This document shows, in pieces, positions 7,088 to 12,836 of a stretch of 13,263 bases of DNA. Numbering within the stretch: the stretch's first letter is position 1; every line of letters starts with the position of its first letter. The DNA lies in contig CAKUKJ010000021.1 in the NCBI GenBank assembly GCA_934662525.1, positions 1-13,263 of the forward strand, given 5' to 3'. Source of the DNA: an uncultured Coriobacteriales bacterium (GTDB lineage: Bacteria; Actinomycetota; Coriobacteriia; Coriobacteriales; UMGS124). The notes beneath the pieces are model-generated. The model had not been told where the DNA came from, searched no databases, and saw nothing but the letters and a program-made list of their open reading frames with translations. The translations under genes and the position numbers were made by a program.

Positions 7088-7993
7088 TTACCCCTTCTTC
7101 CTCTCCAGCATCCCCAGCACCGCGATCGAGGCGATGACGACGGCGATGCCTGCAAGGTTGCCTGCGCCAAGCGCATTGTCGCACAGGGCCACACCGAGGG
7201 CGGCGGCCACGACGGTCTCGGAGGAGGCGGCCACGGGGATGAGGCTTGTCTCGCGCACATACTGGATGCCGCGGTAGTAGAGCAGGTAGGCGATGCCGGT
7301 GGGGATGAGGCCGATGCCCAGGCCGGTGGCAAGCACGGCGGGCTCCAAGATGGCCGGGCTCGCCCAAGGCTGGGCCATGGGAACAAGTGTAAGCGCGGCG
7401 AAGAAGTAGCTATACGCGCTCATGGCGAAGCGGTCGAGGCCGGGCGTGGCATAGCGGCTGATGATGGGGATGAGCGCGTAGCACAGCCCTGCCGCGATGC
7501 CGAGCAGGATGCCGATGACGCTTGCATGGGGCAACTCAAGCGTGCCCCCGGTGGCCGCAAGCATGCAGCCCGCCATCGTCGCGACCAGGATCAGCACCTT
7601 CTTCAAGGTCATGCGTTCGTGGAACAGCAGCACGGAGAACACCGCCCCGAAAACCGGGGCCACGTTCAAAAGCACGGCGGCCACCGTGACGCCCACGAGG
7701 TTCACCGACTGGCAGTAGGCGATGTTGTAGACGCCCTGCCCCACGATGCCGAGCACCGCGCATACGACGATATCGCGCAATGGCAGGCGCAACGCCCCCG
7801 GGCCCTTGAGTGCCACGGTGGCAACCGCCATGATGAAAAACGCAAAAGCCATGCGGATGAAAGCCGCCAGGCTGCTTGAGCAGCCCAGGTCGAGGAGGAG
7901 CTGGATGAAGGGCCCTGTCGTGCCCCAGACGGCTCCGCCAAAAAAGATGAGCAGAAAGCCTGTGGCTTGGCCTGCCGGTTTGCTTTGCTGCAT
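7088..7993 (-). CDS. EamA/DMT-family transporter
   Basis: A 301-residue protein made almost entirely of hydrophobic helices. It has the two tandem EamA (about five-helix) halves of the drug/metabolite transporter superfamily, roughly residues 10-145 and 158-295. The start is typical (GFLLIFFGGAVWGTTGPF) and there is a conserved Glu in FHERMTLKK at the end of the first half, matched by RETSLIPVAASSETV in the second. The C-terminus is a short basic tail (LERKKG). The ATG follows the hemH stop by 21 bp on the same strand, so the two are likely one transcript. DMT proteins move small metabolites such as amino acids or nucleotide precursors. The substrate cannot be predicted here, though the position invites the idea of a porphyrin- or heme-related cargo (inference only). 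Confidence 0.85.
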   Translation of the reverse strand: MQQSKPAGQATGFLLIFFGGAVWGTTGPFIQLLLDLGCSSSLAAFIRMAFAFFIMAVATVALKGPGALRLPLRDIVVCAVLGIVGQGVYNIAYCQSVNLVGVTVAAVLLNVAPVFGAVFSVLLFHERMTLKKVLILVATMAGCMLAATGGTLELPHASVIGILLGIAAGLCYALIPIISRYATPGLDRFAMSAYSYFFAALTLVPMAQPWASPAILEPAVLATGLGIGLIPTGIAYLLYYRGIQYVRETSLIPVAASSETVVAAALGVALCDNALGAGNLAGIAVVIASIAVLGMLERKKG

Positions 7994-8014
7994 GTGCTCT
8001 CGCCCGCCGTGCTC

Positions 8015-9082
8015 CTACCTGTGCGCCGGGCAGCGCTCGGACACGGGGCCGGGGAGGCTCGTGTCGGCGCCGACGCCTGTGGTCACGACCTCGGGCGCCT
8101 GGCCCGCGAGGGCCTCCTGCACGGCGTCGGCGAGCGCGCCGATGAGGCCGGGCGCATCGTTCAAAGCATGAACATAGGTGAAGCTCGCATCGCCTCCGGC
8201 GTGCTCCATGAAGGTGGCGCGCAGGTCGCGGTCTACCTCGAGGGCCGTCTCCATGTTCTCGGCGGTGAAGATGGGGCATACGACGCAGACGTCGCGCACG
8301 CCCTGTTCGGCCAAGGCCACCACGGTGGGCTCGGTGAGCGGCTGCAGCCACTTGCGGTTGTCGAAGCGAGACTGATAGCACGTGAGCGCATCCTGCACCG
8401 GGACGCCCAGGGCCTCCGCCAGAAAATCGCGCGTGGCCTCTACCTGGTCGCGATAGGGGTCGCCGGCCTCGATGTCGGCAAGCAGCGTGGAGTGGCAGCT
8501 CACGAGCAGCTTCGATCCGGGTTTGTACGTCCAGGCGCTGCTCACGGCCGCGACGAGCGCCTCGCGCCAGGCCGGCTGGTCGAAGAAGCTCGGCACCTCG
8601 ACGATACGGGGGCTCCAGCCGTGTTTGGCGAGGGCGGCCAGCTGCCTGCGGGCCTCTTTGAGGCAGGTGCCTGCGCAGACGTTGACCTGCATGGGGTAGC
8701 AGGGGAGCAGCACCACGGTGTCGCAGCCGGTCTCCTGCAGTTGCTGAAGGCCTGCTGAGATGCTCGGGTTGCCGTAGCGCATGGCGAGCGCCACGTGGGC
8801 CTCGGCCTCGCCCCGCTCGCGCAGTACTTCCTGCAGGCGTGTCGCCTGAGCTTTGCTGGCAATCATGAAGGGGGAACCCTCCGGCGTCCAGAACGCGCGG
8901 TAGTTCTCCACCGTGCGCTTGGGGCGCGTCTTGCAGATGTGGCTCACGAGCGGCTTGCGGATGAAGTAGGGCGCACTGATGATGGCCGGGTCCATGAGGA
9001 ACTCGCCCAGGTAGCGTGCGACGGCCTCGACGGTGGGTTCGTCGGCGGTGCCGGTGTTCATGAGCAGGATGCCGAGCTTCAT
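8015..9082 (-). CDS. hemH: Ferrochelatase (protoporphyrin or coproporphyrin type)
   Basis: A 355-residue protein from the ATG at 9082, the usual bacterial length. It inserts ferrous iron into a porphyrin; in many actinomycetes the substrate is coproporphyrin III (CpfC). The N-terminus is canonical (MKLGILLMNTGT, family form 'lLvNlGtP'). The catalytic histidine is H197 in LLVSCHST and the partner glutamate is E278 in TAENMETALEVD; their 81-residue spacing equals H183-E264 of the Bacillus enzyme. GDPY-RDQVEAT and QSRF motifs are also conserved. An upstream in-frame start at 9226 would add 48 non-conserved residues and is rejected; an AAGGGG precedes 9082 at a slightly long distance. C120, C128, C136 and C140 form an unusual cysteine cluster in the substrate-loop region. 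No other heme gene is in view. The EamA transporter follows in the same operon. Confidence 0.9.
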   Translation of the reverse strand: MKLGILLMNTGTADEPTVEAVARYLGEFLMDPAIISAPYFIRKPLVSHICKTRPKRTVENYRAFWTPEGSPFMIASKAQATRLQEVLRERGEAEAHVALAMRYGNPSISAGLQQLQETGCDTVVLLPCYPMQVNVCAGTCLKEARRQLAALAKHGWSPRIVEVPSFFDQPAWREALVAAVSSAWTYKPGSKLLVSCHSTLLADIEAGDPYRDQVEATRDFLAEALGVPVQDALTCYQSRFDNRKWLQPLTEPTVVALAEQGVRDVCVVCPIFTAENMETALEVDRDLRATFMEHAGGDASFTYVHALNDAPGLIGALADAVQEALAGQAPEVVTTGVGADTSLPGPVSERCPAHR

Positions 9083-9245
9083 GGCGTTCGTTCCCCTTCG
9101 TGTGCAAAACGTGACTTGCCAAGTGTAACGAACCTGTAGGCGCATGCCGGGCGCGGCCGATTGAGTTTTCGCAAAGAGTGGAAGCGAACGCGCGAATGGC
9201 CCCCTCTCTTTGGCGCTGCCCACCATAATCTGACGGCGCGGGGTT

Positions 9246-9293
9246 TATACTGGACGCGTTCATGCTGCTGCCTGTGCAACTTATATATATAAG
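9246..9293 (+). promoter_or_regulatory. Probable nfeD-slipin control region with AT palindrome
   Basis: The interval between hemH and nfeD (9083-9310) holds a -10-like TATACT (9246-9251) without a clear -35. It also holds a perfect 14-bp palindrome, CTTATATATATAAG (9280-9293), whose last bases overlap the AAGGGGAGG ribosome site (9291-9299). I see nothing else in the interval apart from the presumed hemH promoter on the other strand, which I cannot place. Confidence 0.4.
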
Positions 9294-9310
9294 GGGAGGG
9301 AAGAAGACTC

Positions 9311-9748
9311 ATGTCGCCATTTATCTGGCTCGCCATTACCGTGGCCCTGGGCCTTGCGGAGGCGGCGGCGCCGGCTCTTGTGTGCCTGTGGTTCTGCCTG
9401 GGTGCGGCCGTGACGTTTGTTGTGAGCTTCTTTGTGGATGACCTGCTCGTGCAAATCATCGTCTTCGTGGTGTGCTCGGCGCTCGGTCTGGCGGCCTTGC
9501 GCCCCTTCATGAAGAAGAGCAGCGAGTCCAAGGAGAAGGACGCCGTCACCAACTCCGACGAGTACGTGGGCCGCACGGTCACCGTGGTGCAGCGCATCCC
9601 CGAGGGCGGCACGGGCCGCGTGAAGCTCGCCGACGTCTCGTGGATGGCCCGCATGCAGGATGGCTCGGCCCTGGCCTCGGGGTCCAAGGCGCGCGTGGAG
9701 GCCGTGGAGAGCACGGTGCTTGTCGTCAGCCCCTTGGGCCAGGAGTAG
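9311..9748 (+). CDS. Short NfeD-like membrane protein
   Basis: A 145-residue protein with about three hydrophobic helices in residues 3-66 (WLAITVALGLAEAAAPALV, then LGAAVTFVVSFFV, then IIVFVVCSALGLAAL). A soluble C-terminal OB-fold-type beta domain follows (about 82-143: YVGRTVTVVQRIPEGGTGRV through VVSPLG). This is the truncated NfeD1b layout lacking the ClpP-like protease domain. NfeD proteins partner with SPFH/slipin proteins encoded next to them, exactly the arrangement here, and are thought to help organise membrane microdomains. The ATG is preceded by AAGGGGAGG. The gene ends 98 bp before the slipin gene, with a possible weak terminator between them. Confidence 0.85.
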   Translation: MSPFIWLAITVALGLAEAAAPALVCLWFCLGAAVTFVVSFFVDDLLVQIIVFVVCSALGLAALRPFMKKSSESKEKDAVTNSDEYVGRTVTVVQRIPEGGTGRVKLADVSWMARMQDGSALASGSKARVEAVESTVLVVSPLGQE

Positions 9749-9773
9749 GCGCGTGCCTTGATCTGGCCCCGTA

Positions 9774-9811
9774 GCTGCCCGCTTGTTGGGTGGGCGGCAG
9801 ACTTGTTTTTT
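9774..9811 (+). terminator. Possible attenuating terminator between nfeD and slipin
   Basis: CTGCC (9775-9779) can pair with GGCAG (9796-9800), and a run of six T (9806-9811) follows five bases later. The stem is short and imperfect, so it may only reduce downstream transcription. Confidence 0.4.
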
Positions 9812-9846
9812 GACCGATACTGCACGTTGAAGGATAGGAGAGAGCC

Positions 9847-10800
9847 ATGTTTGACCCGTCTGACCTCACGAGCATCCTCATCGTCATCGTTGCGGCGCTC
9901 ATCGTGATCTACGCCATCTCGCGCTGCATCCGCATGGTGGAGCAGACAGACGCCTGGATCATCGAGTTCCTCGGCACCTACCGCTCCACCTGGAAGGCCG
10001 GCCTGCACCTGAAGCTTCCCTTTGTGGAGAAGGTCGCCGCGAAGGTCTCGCTCAAGGAGAATGTCGTGGACTTCGAGCCGCAGACCGTCATCACGCGCGA
10101 CAACGTCACGGTCAAAATCGACACGGTCGTGTTTTTCCAGGTGACCGACGCCAAGCGTTTCTGCTACGGCGTGAACGACCCTATGAGCGCCATTGAGAAC
10201 CTCACCGCCACCACGCTGCGCAACATCATCGGCGACCTCGAGCTCGACCAGACGCTCACCTCGCGCGAGTCCATCAACTCCCGCATGTCCGTGGCGCTCG
10301 ATGAGGCAACCGACGCCTGGGGTATCAAGATCAACCGCGTCGAGCTCAAGGACATCGAGCCCCCGCAGGCCATCCGCGCCTCCATGGAGAAGCAGATGAA
10401 GGCCGAGCGCGAGCGCCGCGAGGCAATCCTGCAGGCCGAGGGCGAGAAGCAGTCGGCCATCCTCGTCGCCGAGGGCGAGAAGCAGTCGGCGGTGCTGCGC
10501 GCCGAGGCGTCCAAGCAGGCGCAGATTCTCGCCGCCGAGGCTGAGAAGGAGGCCGCCATCCTCAAGGCCCAGGGCGAGGCCCAGGCAATCCTCGAGGTGC
10601 AGAAGGCCACGGCCCAGGGCATCGAGATGGTGAAGGCGGCAGGCGCCGACCAGGCCGTGCTCACCCTCAAGAGCCTGGAGGCGCTGGCGCAGGTCGCCGA
10701 CGGCCAGGCCACGAAGATCATCATACCCAGCGAGATCCAGGGTTTGGCAGGGCTGGCCACAAGCGCAGGCGAGCTGTTCCCGCCCACGAAGCAGCAGTAA
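9847..10800 (+). CDS. SPFH/Band 7 (slipin/stomatin-like) protein
   Basis: A 317-residue membrane-anchored scaffold protein of the stomatin/prohibitin/flotillin/HflK superfamily. One N-terminal membrane helix (about 8-27, ILIVIVAALIVIYAIS) is followed by the SPFH domain (about 28-190: VEQTDAWIIEFLGTYRSTW ... ENVVDFEPQTVITRDNV ... VELKDIEPPQAI). A long Ala/Glu/Lys/Gln coiled coil follows, containing five 11-residue repeats at 197-251 of the form AEGEKQSAILV. The C-terminus (IIIPSEIQGLAGL) matches slipins and QmcA. Such proteins oligomerise into ring-like or cage-like membrane assemblies and modulate membrane proteases and other membrane proteins. The upstream NfeD gene is its expected partner. 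A strong terminator follows 25 bp after the stop. Confidence 0.92.
   Translation: MFDPSDLTSILIVIVAALIVIYAISRCIRMVEQTDAWIIEFLGTYRSTWKAGLHLKLPFVEKVAAKVSLKENVVDFEPQTVITRDNVTVKIDTVVFFQVTDAKRFCYGVNDPMSAIENLTATTLRNIIGDLELDQTLTSRESINSRMSVALDEATDAWGIKINRVELKDIEPPQAIRASMEKQMKAERERREAILQAEGEKQSAILVAEGEKQSAVLRAEASKQAQILAAEAEKEAAILKAQGEAQAILEVQKATAQGIEMVKAAGADQAVLTLKSLEALAQVADGQATKIIIPSEIQGLAGLATSAGELFPPTKQQ
10435..10599 (+). repeat. Five in-frame 33-bp tandem repeats
   Basis: Units begin at 10435, 10468, 10501, 10534 and 10567. The first two are nearly identical for about 24 bases (GCCGAGGGCGAGAAGCAGTC core) and later ones diverge. They encode the hendecad coiled-coil repeats of the slipin protein. Confidence 0.8.
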
Positions 10801-10825
10801 GCGCCGCAACAAGTCCTAGCAACGC

Positions 10826-10859
10826 AAGCGTCCCCGATGCACGTCGGGGGCGCTTTTTT
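10826..10859 (+). terminator. Strong intrinsic terminator after the slipin gene
   Basis: A 10-bp GC-rich stem (10828-10837 with 10844-10853, one G-T wobble, loop TGCACG) is followed at once by six T (10854-10859). Two further A-T pairs can extend the stem. It separates the nfeD-slipin unit from the aminotransferase operon. Confidence 0.92.
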
Positions 10860-10902
10860 GTCGCTTGGCGGTACGTGGGGCAAAATAGGTGCCCTACAGC
10901 AT

Positions 10903-10908
10903 TATGAT
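10903..10908 (+). promoter_or_regulatory. Candidate -10 box of the aminotransferase-queD operon
   Basis: TATGAT is a good -10 match in the 141-bp gap after the terminator. No convincing -35 is found at 16-18 bp. It would give a leader of about 85 nt. Confidence 0.4.
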
Positions 10909-10924
10909 AGCGCGCAACCGACTC

Positions 10925-10979
10925 GCGCCCCGCTTGCACCAATCCCATCGATGGAGGGGTCGTGCTGCTGGCGGGGCGC
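10925..10979 (+). promoter_or_regulatory. Folded 5' leader of the aminotransferase operon
   Basis: GCGCCCCGC (10925-10933) is perfectly complementary to GCGGGGCGC (10971-10979). Inside, GCAC/GTGC (10936-10939/10962-10965) and the palindrome CCATCGATGG (10945-10954) can pair in the same fold. The structure ends 10 nt before the AGGAG ribosome site. It matches no riboswitch consensus that I recognise. Confidence 0.5.
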
Positions 10980-10989
10980 ATAAGACTAG

Positions 10990-10994
10990 AGGAG
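10990..10994 (+). promoter_or_regulatory. Shine-Dalgarno deciding the aminotransferase start
   Basis: AGGAG lies 6 nt before the ATG at 11001. The in-frame GTG at 10962 is inside the hairpin and lacks a clear site. Confidence 0.65.
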
Positions 10995-11000
10995 CGAGGT

Positions 11001-12197
11001 ATGCCCACAAGCTGCAACCCCAAATACTACGAGCTGGGCGCCCAGGGCTCGGCCATCCGCGAGCTGTTCGCCTACGGCTTGGCGCGCAAGGCCGAGATTG
11101 GCGAAGACAAGGTGTTCGACTTCTCCATCGGCAACCCCTCCATCCCGGCCCCCGCGCAGGTGAAGCAGGCTTTCACCGAGGCGCTTGAAGAGCCTGCCGT
11201 GGAGCTACACGGTTACACTCCTGCTCCCGGCTACGCCTCCACGCGCACGGCGATTGCGAACAGCCTGAACGCCCGCTTCGGCACGCATTATGATGCGAGC
11301 ATGCTCTATATGACCATGGGTGCCGCTGCCGCGCTCGACGCCTCCATCAACGCGCTCACCGAGCCCGGCGACGAGGTCGTCGTCATCGCGCCGTTCTTCC
11401 CAGAGTACCAGATGTGGATTGAGAACGCCGGCTGCACCTGCGTGCTGTCGCCCGCCTGCCAAGACACGATGTATCCCGACCTGGCCGACCTCGCCTCCCG
11501 TATCGGGCCCAAGACGCGCGCCGTCATCGTGAACTCGCCGAACAACCCCACCGGCGCCGTTTATCCCCGTGAGGTGCTTGTTGGGCTTGCCGACCTGCTG
11601 CGCGCCGCAAGCGAGCGCAACGGCCGCACCGTCTACCTCATCGCCGACGAGCCCTATCGCGAGATTGCCTACGCCGAAGTCGAGGTGCCGTGGGTGCCCG
11701 CCATCTATGAGAACACCGTGGTGTGCTACTCCTGGTCGAAGTCGCTGTCGCTGCCCGGCGAGCGCATCGGCTACGTCCTGGTGCCCGACACCATGCCCGC
11801 GCACAAGGAGGTCTATGCCGCCATCTGCGGCGCTGCCCGCGCGCTGGGTTATGTGAACGCCCCCGCCATCGTGCAGAAGGTGGTGGAGAAGTGCTGCACG
11901 CTGCCCTCCGACGTGGCAGCCTACGCCACGAACCGCGACATCCTGCTCACGGGGCTGCGCAAGATCGGGTATGAGTGCGTGGAGCCCGAGGGCGCGTTCT
12001 ACCTGTGGGTGCGTGCGCTTGAGCCCGATGCCCAGGCATTCTCGGCCCGTGCGCGCGACAACCACGAGCTGCTGCTTGTGCCGAGCGACTCCTTCGGCAT
12101 GACGGGCTGGGTGCGCGTCTCCTACTGCGTGGCCAAGGAGACGATCGAGAACTCCCTGCCCGCGTTTACCGCGCTCTATGCCGAGTACCAAGGGTAG
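11001..12197 (+). CDS. PLP-dependent class I/II aminotransferase
   Basis: A 398-residue fold-type I aminotransferase. It transfers an amino group between an amino acid and a 2-oxo acid using pyridoxal phosphate. Visible active-site elements are the N-terminal FDFSIGNPS substrate loop, GYTPAPGY, N182 in NSPNNPTG, D216 in IADEPYRE (binds the pyridine nitrogen), Schiff-base K247 in SWSKSLSLPGERIGY with R255 for the phosphate, and R372 in GWVRVSYC for the substrate carboxylate. The sequence is of the AspC/alanine-aminotransferase-like subgroup, whose amino-acid preference cannot be read reliably. The ATG at 11001 is preferred over a 13-codon longer frame because of the AGGAG site. queD starts 5 bp after its stop, so the pair is co-transcribed and probably translationally coupled. 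A folded leader precedes it. Confidence 0.9.
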   Translation: MPTSCNPKYYELGAQGSAIRELFAYGLARKAEIGEDKVFDFSIGNPSIPAPAQVKQAFTEALEEPAVELHGYTPAPGYASTRTAIANSLNARFGTHYDASMLYMTMGAAAALDASINALTEPGDEVVVIAPFFPEYQMWIENAGCTCVLSPACQDTMYPDLADLASRIGPKTRAVIVNSPNNPTGAVYPREVLVGLADLLRAASERNGRTVYLIADEPYREIAYAEVEVPWVPAIYENTVVCYSWSKSLSLPGERIGYVLVPDTMPAHKEVYAAICGAARALGYVNAPAIVQKVVEKCCTLPSDVAAYATNRDILLTGLRKIGYECVEPEGAFYLWVRALEPDAQAFSARARDNHELLLVPSDSFGMTGWVRVSYCVAKETIENSLPAFTALYAEYQG

Positions 12198-12202
12198 GTC
12201 GC

Positions 12203-12541
12203 ATGTATTACGTGAGCAAGCGGCTTGAGATTTCGGGCGCCCACGCCGTCAACTCTTGCCTTGAGGGCTATTGCGAGGCGCTGCACGGGCATAACTGGAT
12301 CGTCGTCGTGCACTGCAAGGCGGCCGAGCTCAACGAGGACGGCATGGTGTTGGACTTCACGCGGATCAAGAAGAACATCCACGGCGTCATCGACCACACG
12401 AACCTCAACGAGACGCTTCCCTGCAACCCCACGGCCGAGAACATCGCCAAGTGGTGCGCCGACCAGGTGGGCCCCACCTGCTACAAGGTGGAGGTGTGGG
12501 AGACCGAGACCAACAAAGCTGTCTGGGAACGCGACGAGTAA
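12203..12541 (+). CDS. queD: 6-carboxytetrahydropterin/6-pyruvoyl-tetrahydropterin synthase family (QueD-like)
   Basis: A 112-residue T-fold enzyme, at the short end for the family. QueD converts 7,8-dihydroneopterin triphosphate to 6-carboxy-5,6,7,8-tetrahydropterin in the pathway to 7-deazaguanines such as queuosine. The zinc ligands are H14 (SGAHAV), H28 and H30 (LHGHNW). The catalytic set is C24 (GYCEALHG) with D64-H65 (IDHTNLNE), and the pterin-anchoring glutamate is E100 (VEVWETETN). PTAEN (76-80) is also typical. The gene begins 5 bp after the aminotransferase stop and its ribosome site lies in that gene's end. queC, queE and queF are not in the window, so the pathway assignment rests on the family alone; other pterin chemistry within the family is possible. 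Confidence 0.87.
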   Translation: MYYVSKRLEISGAHAVNSCLEGYCEALHGHNWIVVVHCKAAELNEDGMVLDFTRIKKNIHGVIDHTNLNETLPCNPTAENIAKWCADQVGPTCYKVEVWETETNKAVWERDE

Positions 12542-12548
12542 ACGCTGC

Positions 12549-12563
12549 GGAACCTGATGCGCC
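12549..12563 (+). repeat. 15-bp direct repeat, copy 1
   Basis: GGAACCTGATGCGCC is repeated exactly at 12674-12688, 125 bp away, on either side of the hairpin at 12576-12659. It begins 7 bp after the queD stop. Confidence 0.85.
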
Positions 12564-12575
12564 GCGTTCTCCGCG

Positions 12576-12659
12576 GGGCTCGTTGCAGAGGGCGCTCCGT
12601 GTCGGGAGGCTTACGTGCGTTCGGTACGTATCGCCTCCCGACGCTTTGCGGACGAGCCC
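12576..12659. repeat. Long compound inverted repeat
   Basis: The outer arms GGGCTCGT (12576-12583) and ACGAGCCC (12652-12659), and the inner arms GTCGGGAGGC (12601-12610) and GCCTCCCGAC (12633-12642), are both perfect. TACGT/ACGTA (12612-12616/12626-12630) can add an apical stem. There is no U-tract, so it is not a canonical terminator, although it may still mark the end of the queD transcript. Confidence 0.75.
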
Positions 12660-12673
12660 GCTCTTTGTGCCAG

Positions 12674-12688
12674 GGAACCTGATGCGCC
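12674..12688 (+). repeat. 15-bp direct repeat, copy 2
   Basis: This is an exact copy of 12549-12563. The similarity continues patchily: 12714-12729 matches 12595-12610 at 11 of 16 positions, with all five differences being transitions. The two stretches therefore look like diverged copies of one unit. Confidence 0.8.
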
Positions 12689-12836
12689 AGTCTCGTTTTA
12701 TCGCCAAAGTGCACTCTGTATCGGAAAGTCAATGCATTCAATCGCTTCGTTTTTCGGTAGTCCACGCTTAAGAAATTAGATAAGTCGCTTCATATTCGCA
12801 GGGGCCACTGATGCCGTCAATCAGGGCTTTACCACT

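Noticed and set aside
7536..9263. 575-codon minus-strand frame across hemH and the transporter
   Set aside because: It is in a different frame from the two recognisable genes on the same strand and is Arg/Gly/His/Pro-rich low complexity, a frame shadow in GC-rich DNA.
9079..10812. 577-codon minus-strand frame opposite nfeD and slipin
   Set aside because: Leu/Gly/Asp-rich repetitive product caused by the reverse of the slipin coiled-coil repeats. Plus-strand genes have clear domains and signals.
10861..11000. preQ1 or T-box riboswitch ahead of the aminotransferase-queD operon
   Set aside because: The presence of queD prompted the check, but neither the short preQ1-I pseudoknot pattern nor a T-box sequence is visible. 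Only an unassigned hairpin is reported.
11205..12191. 328-codon minus-strand frame opposite the aminotransferase
   Set aside because: No domain pattern; the plus-strand frame contains the full PLP active site.
12549..12688. CRISPR array from the 15-bp direct repeat
   Set aside because: Only two copies, the repeat is too short, the spacing is 110 bp, and no cas genes are in the window.
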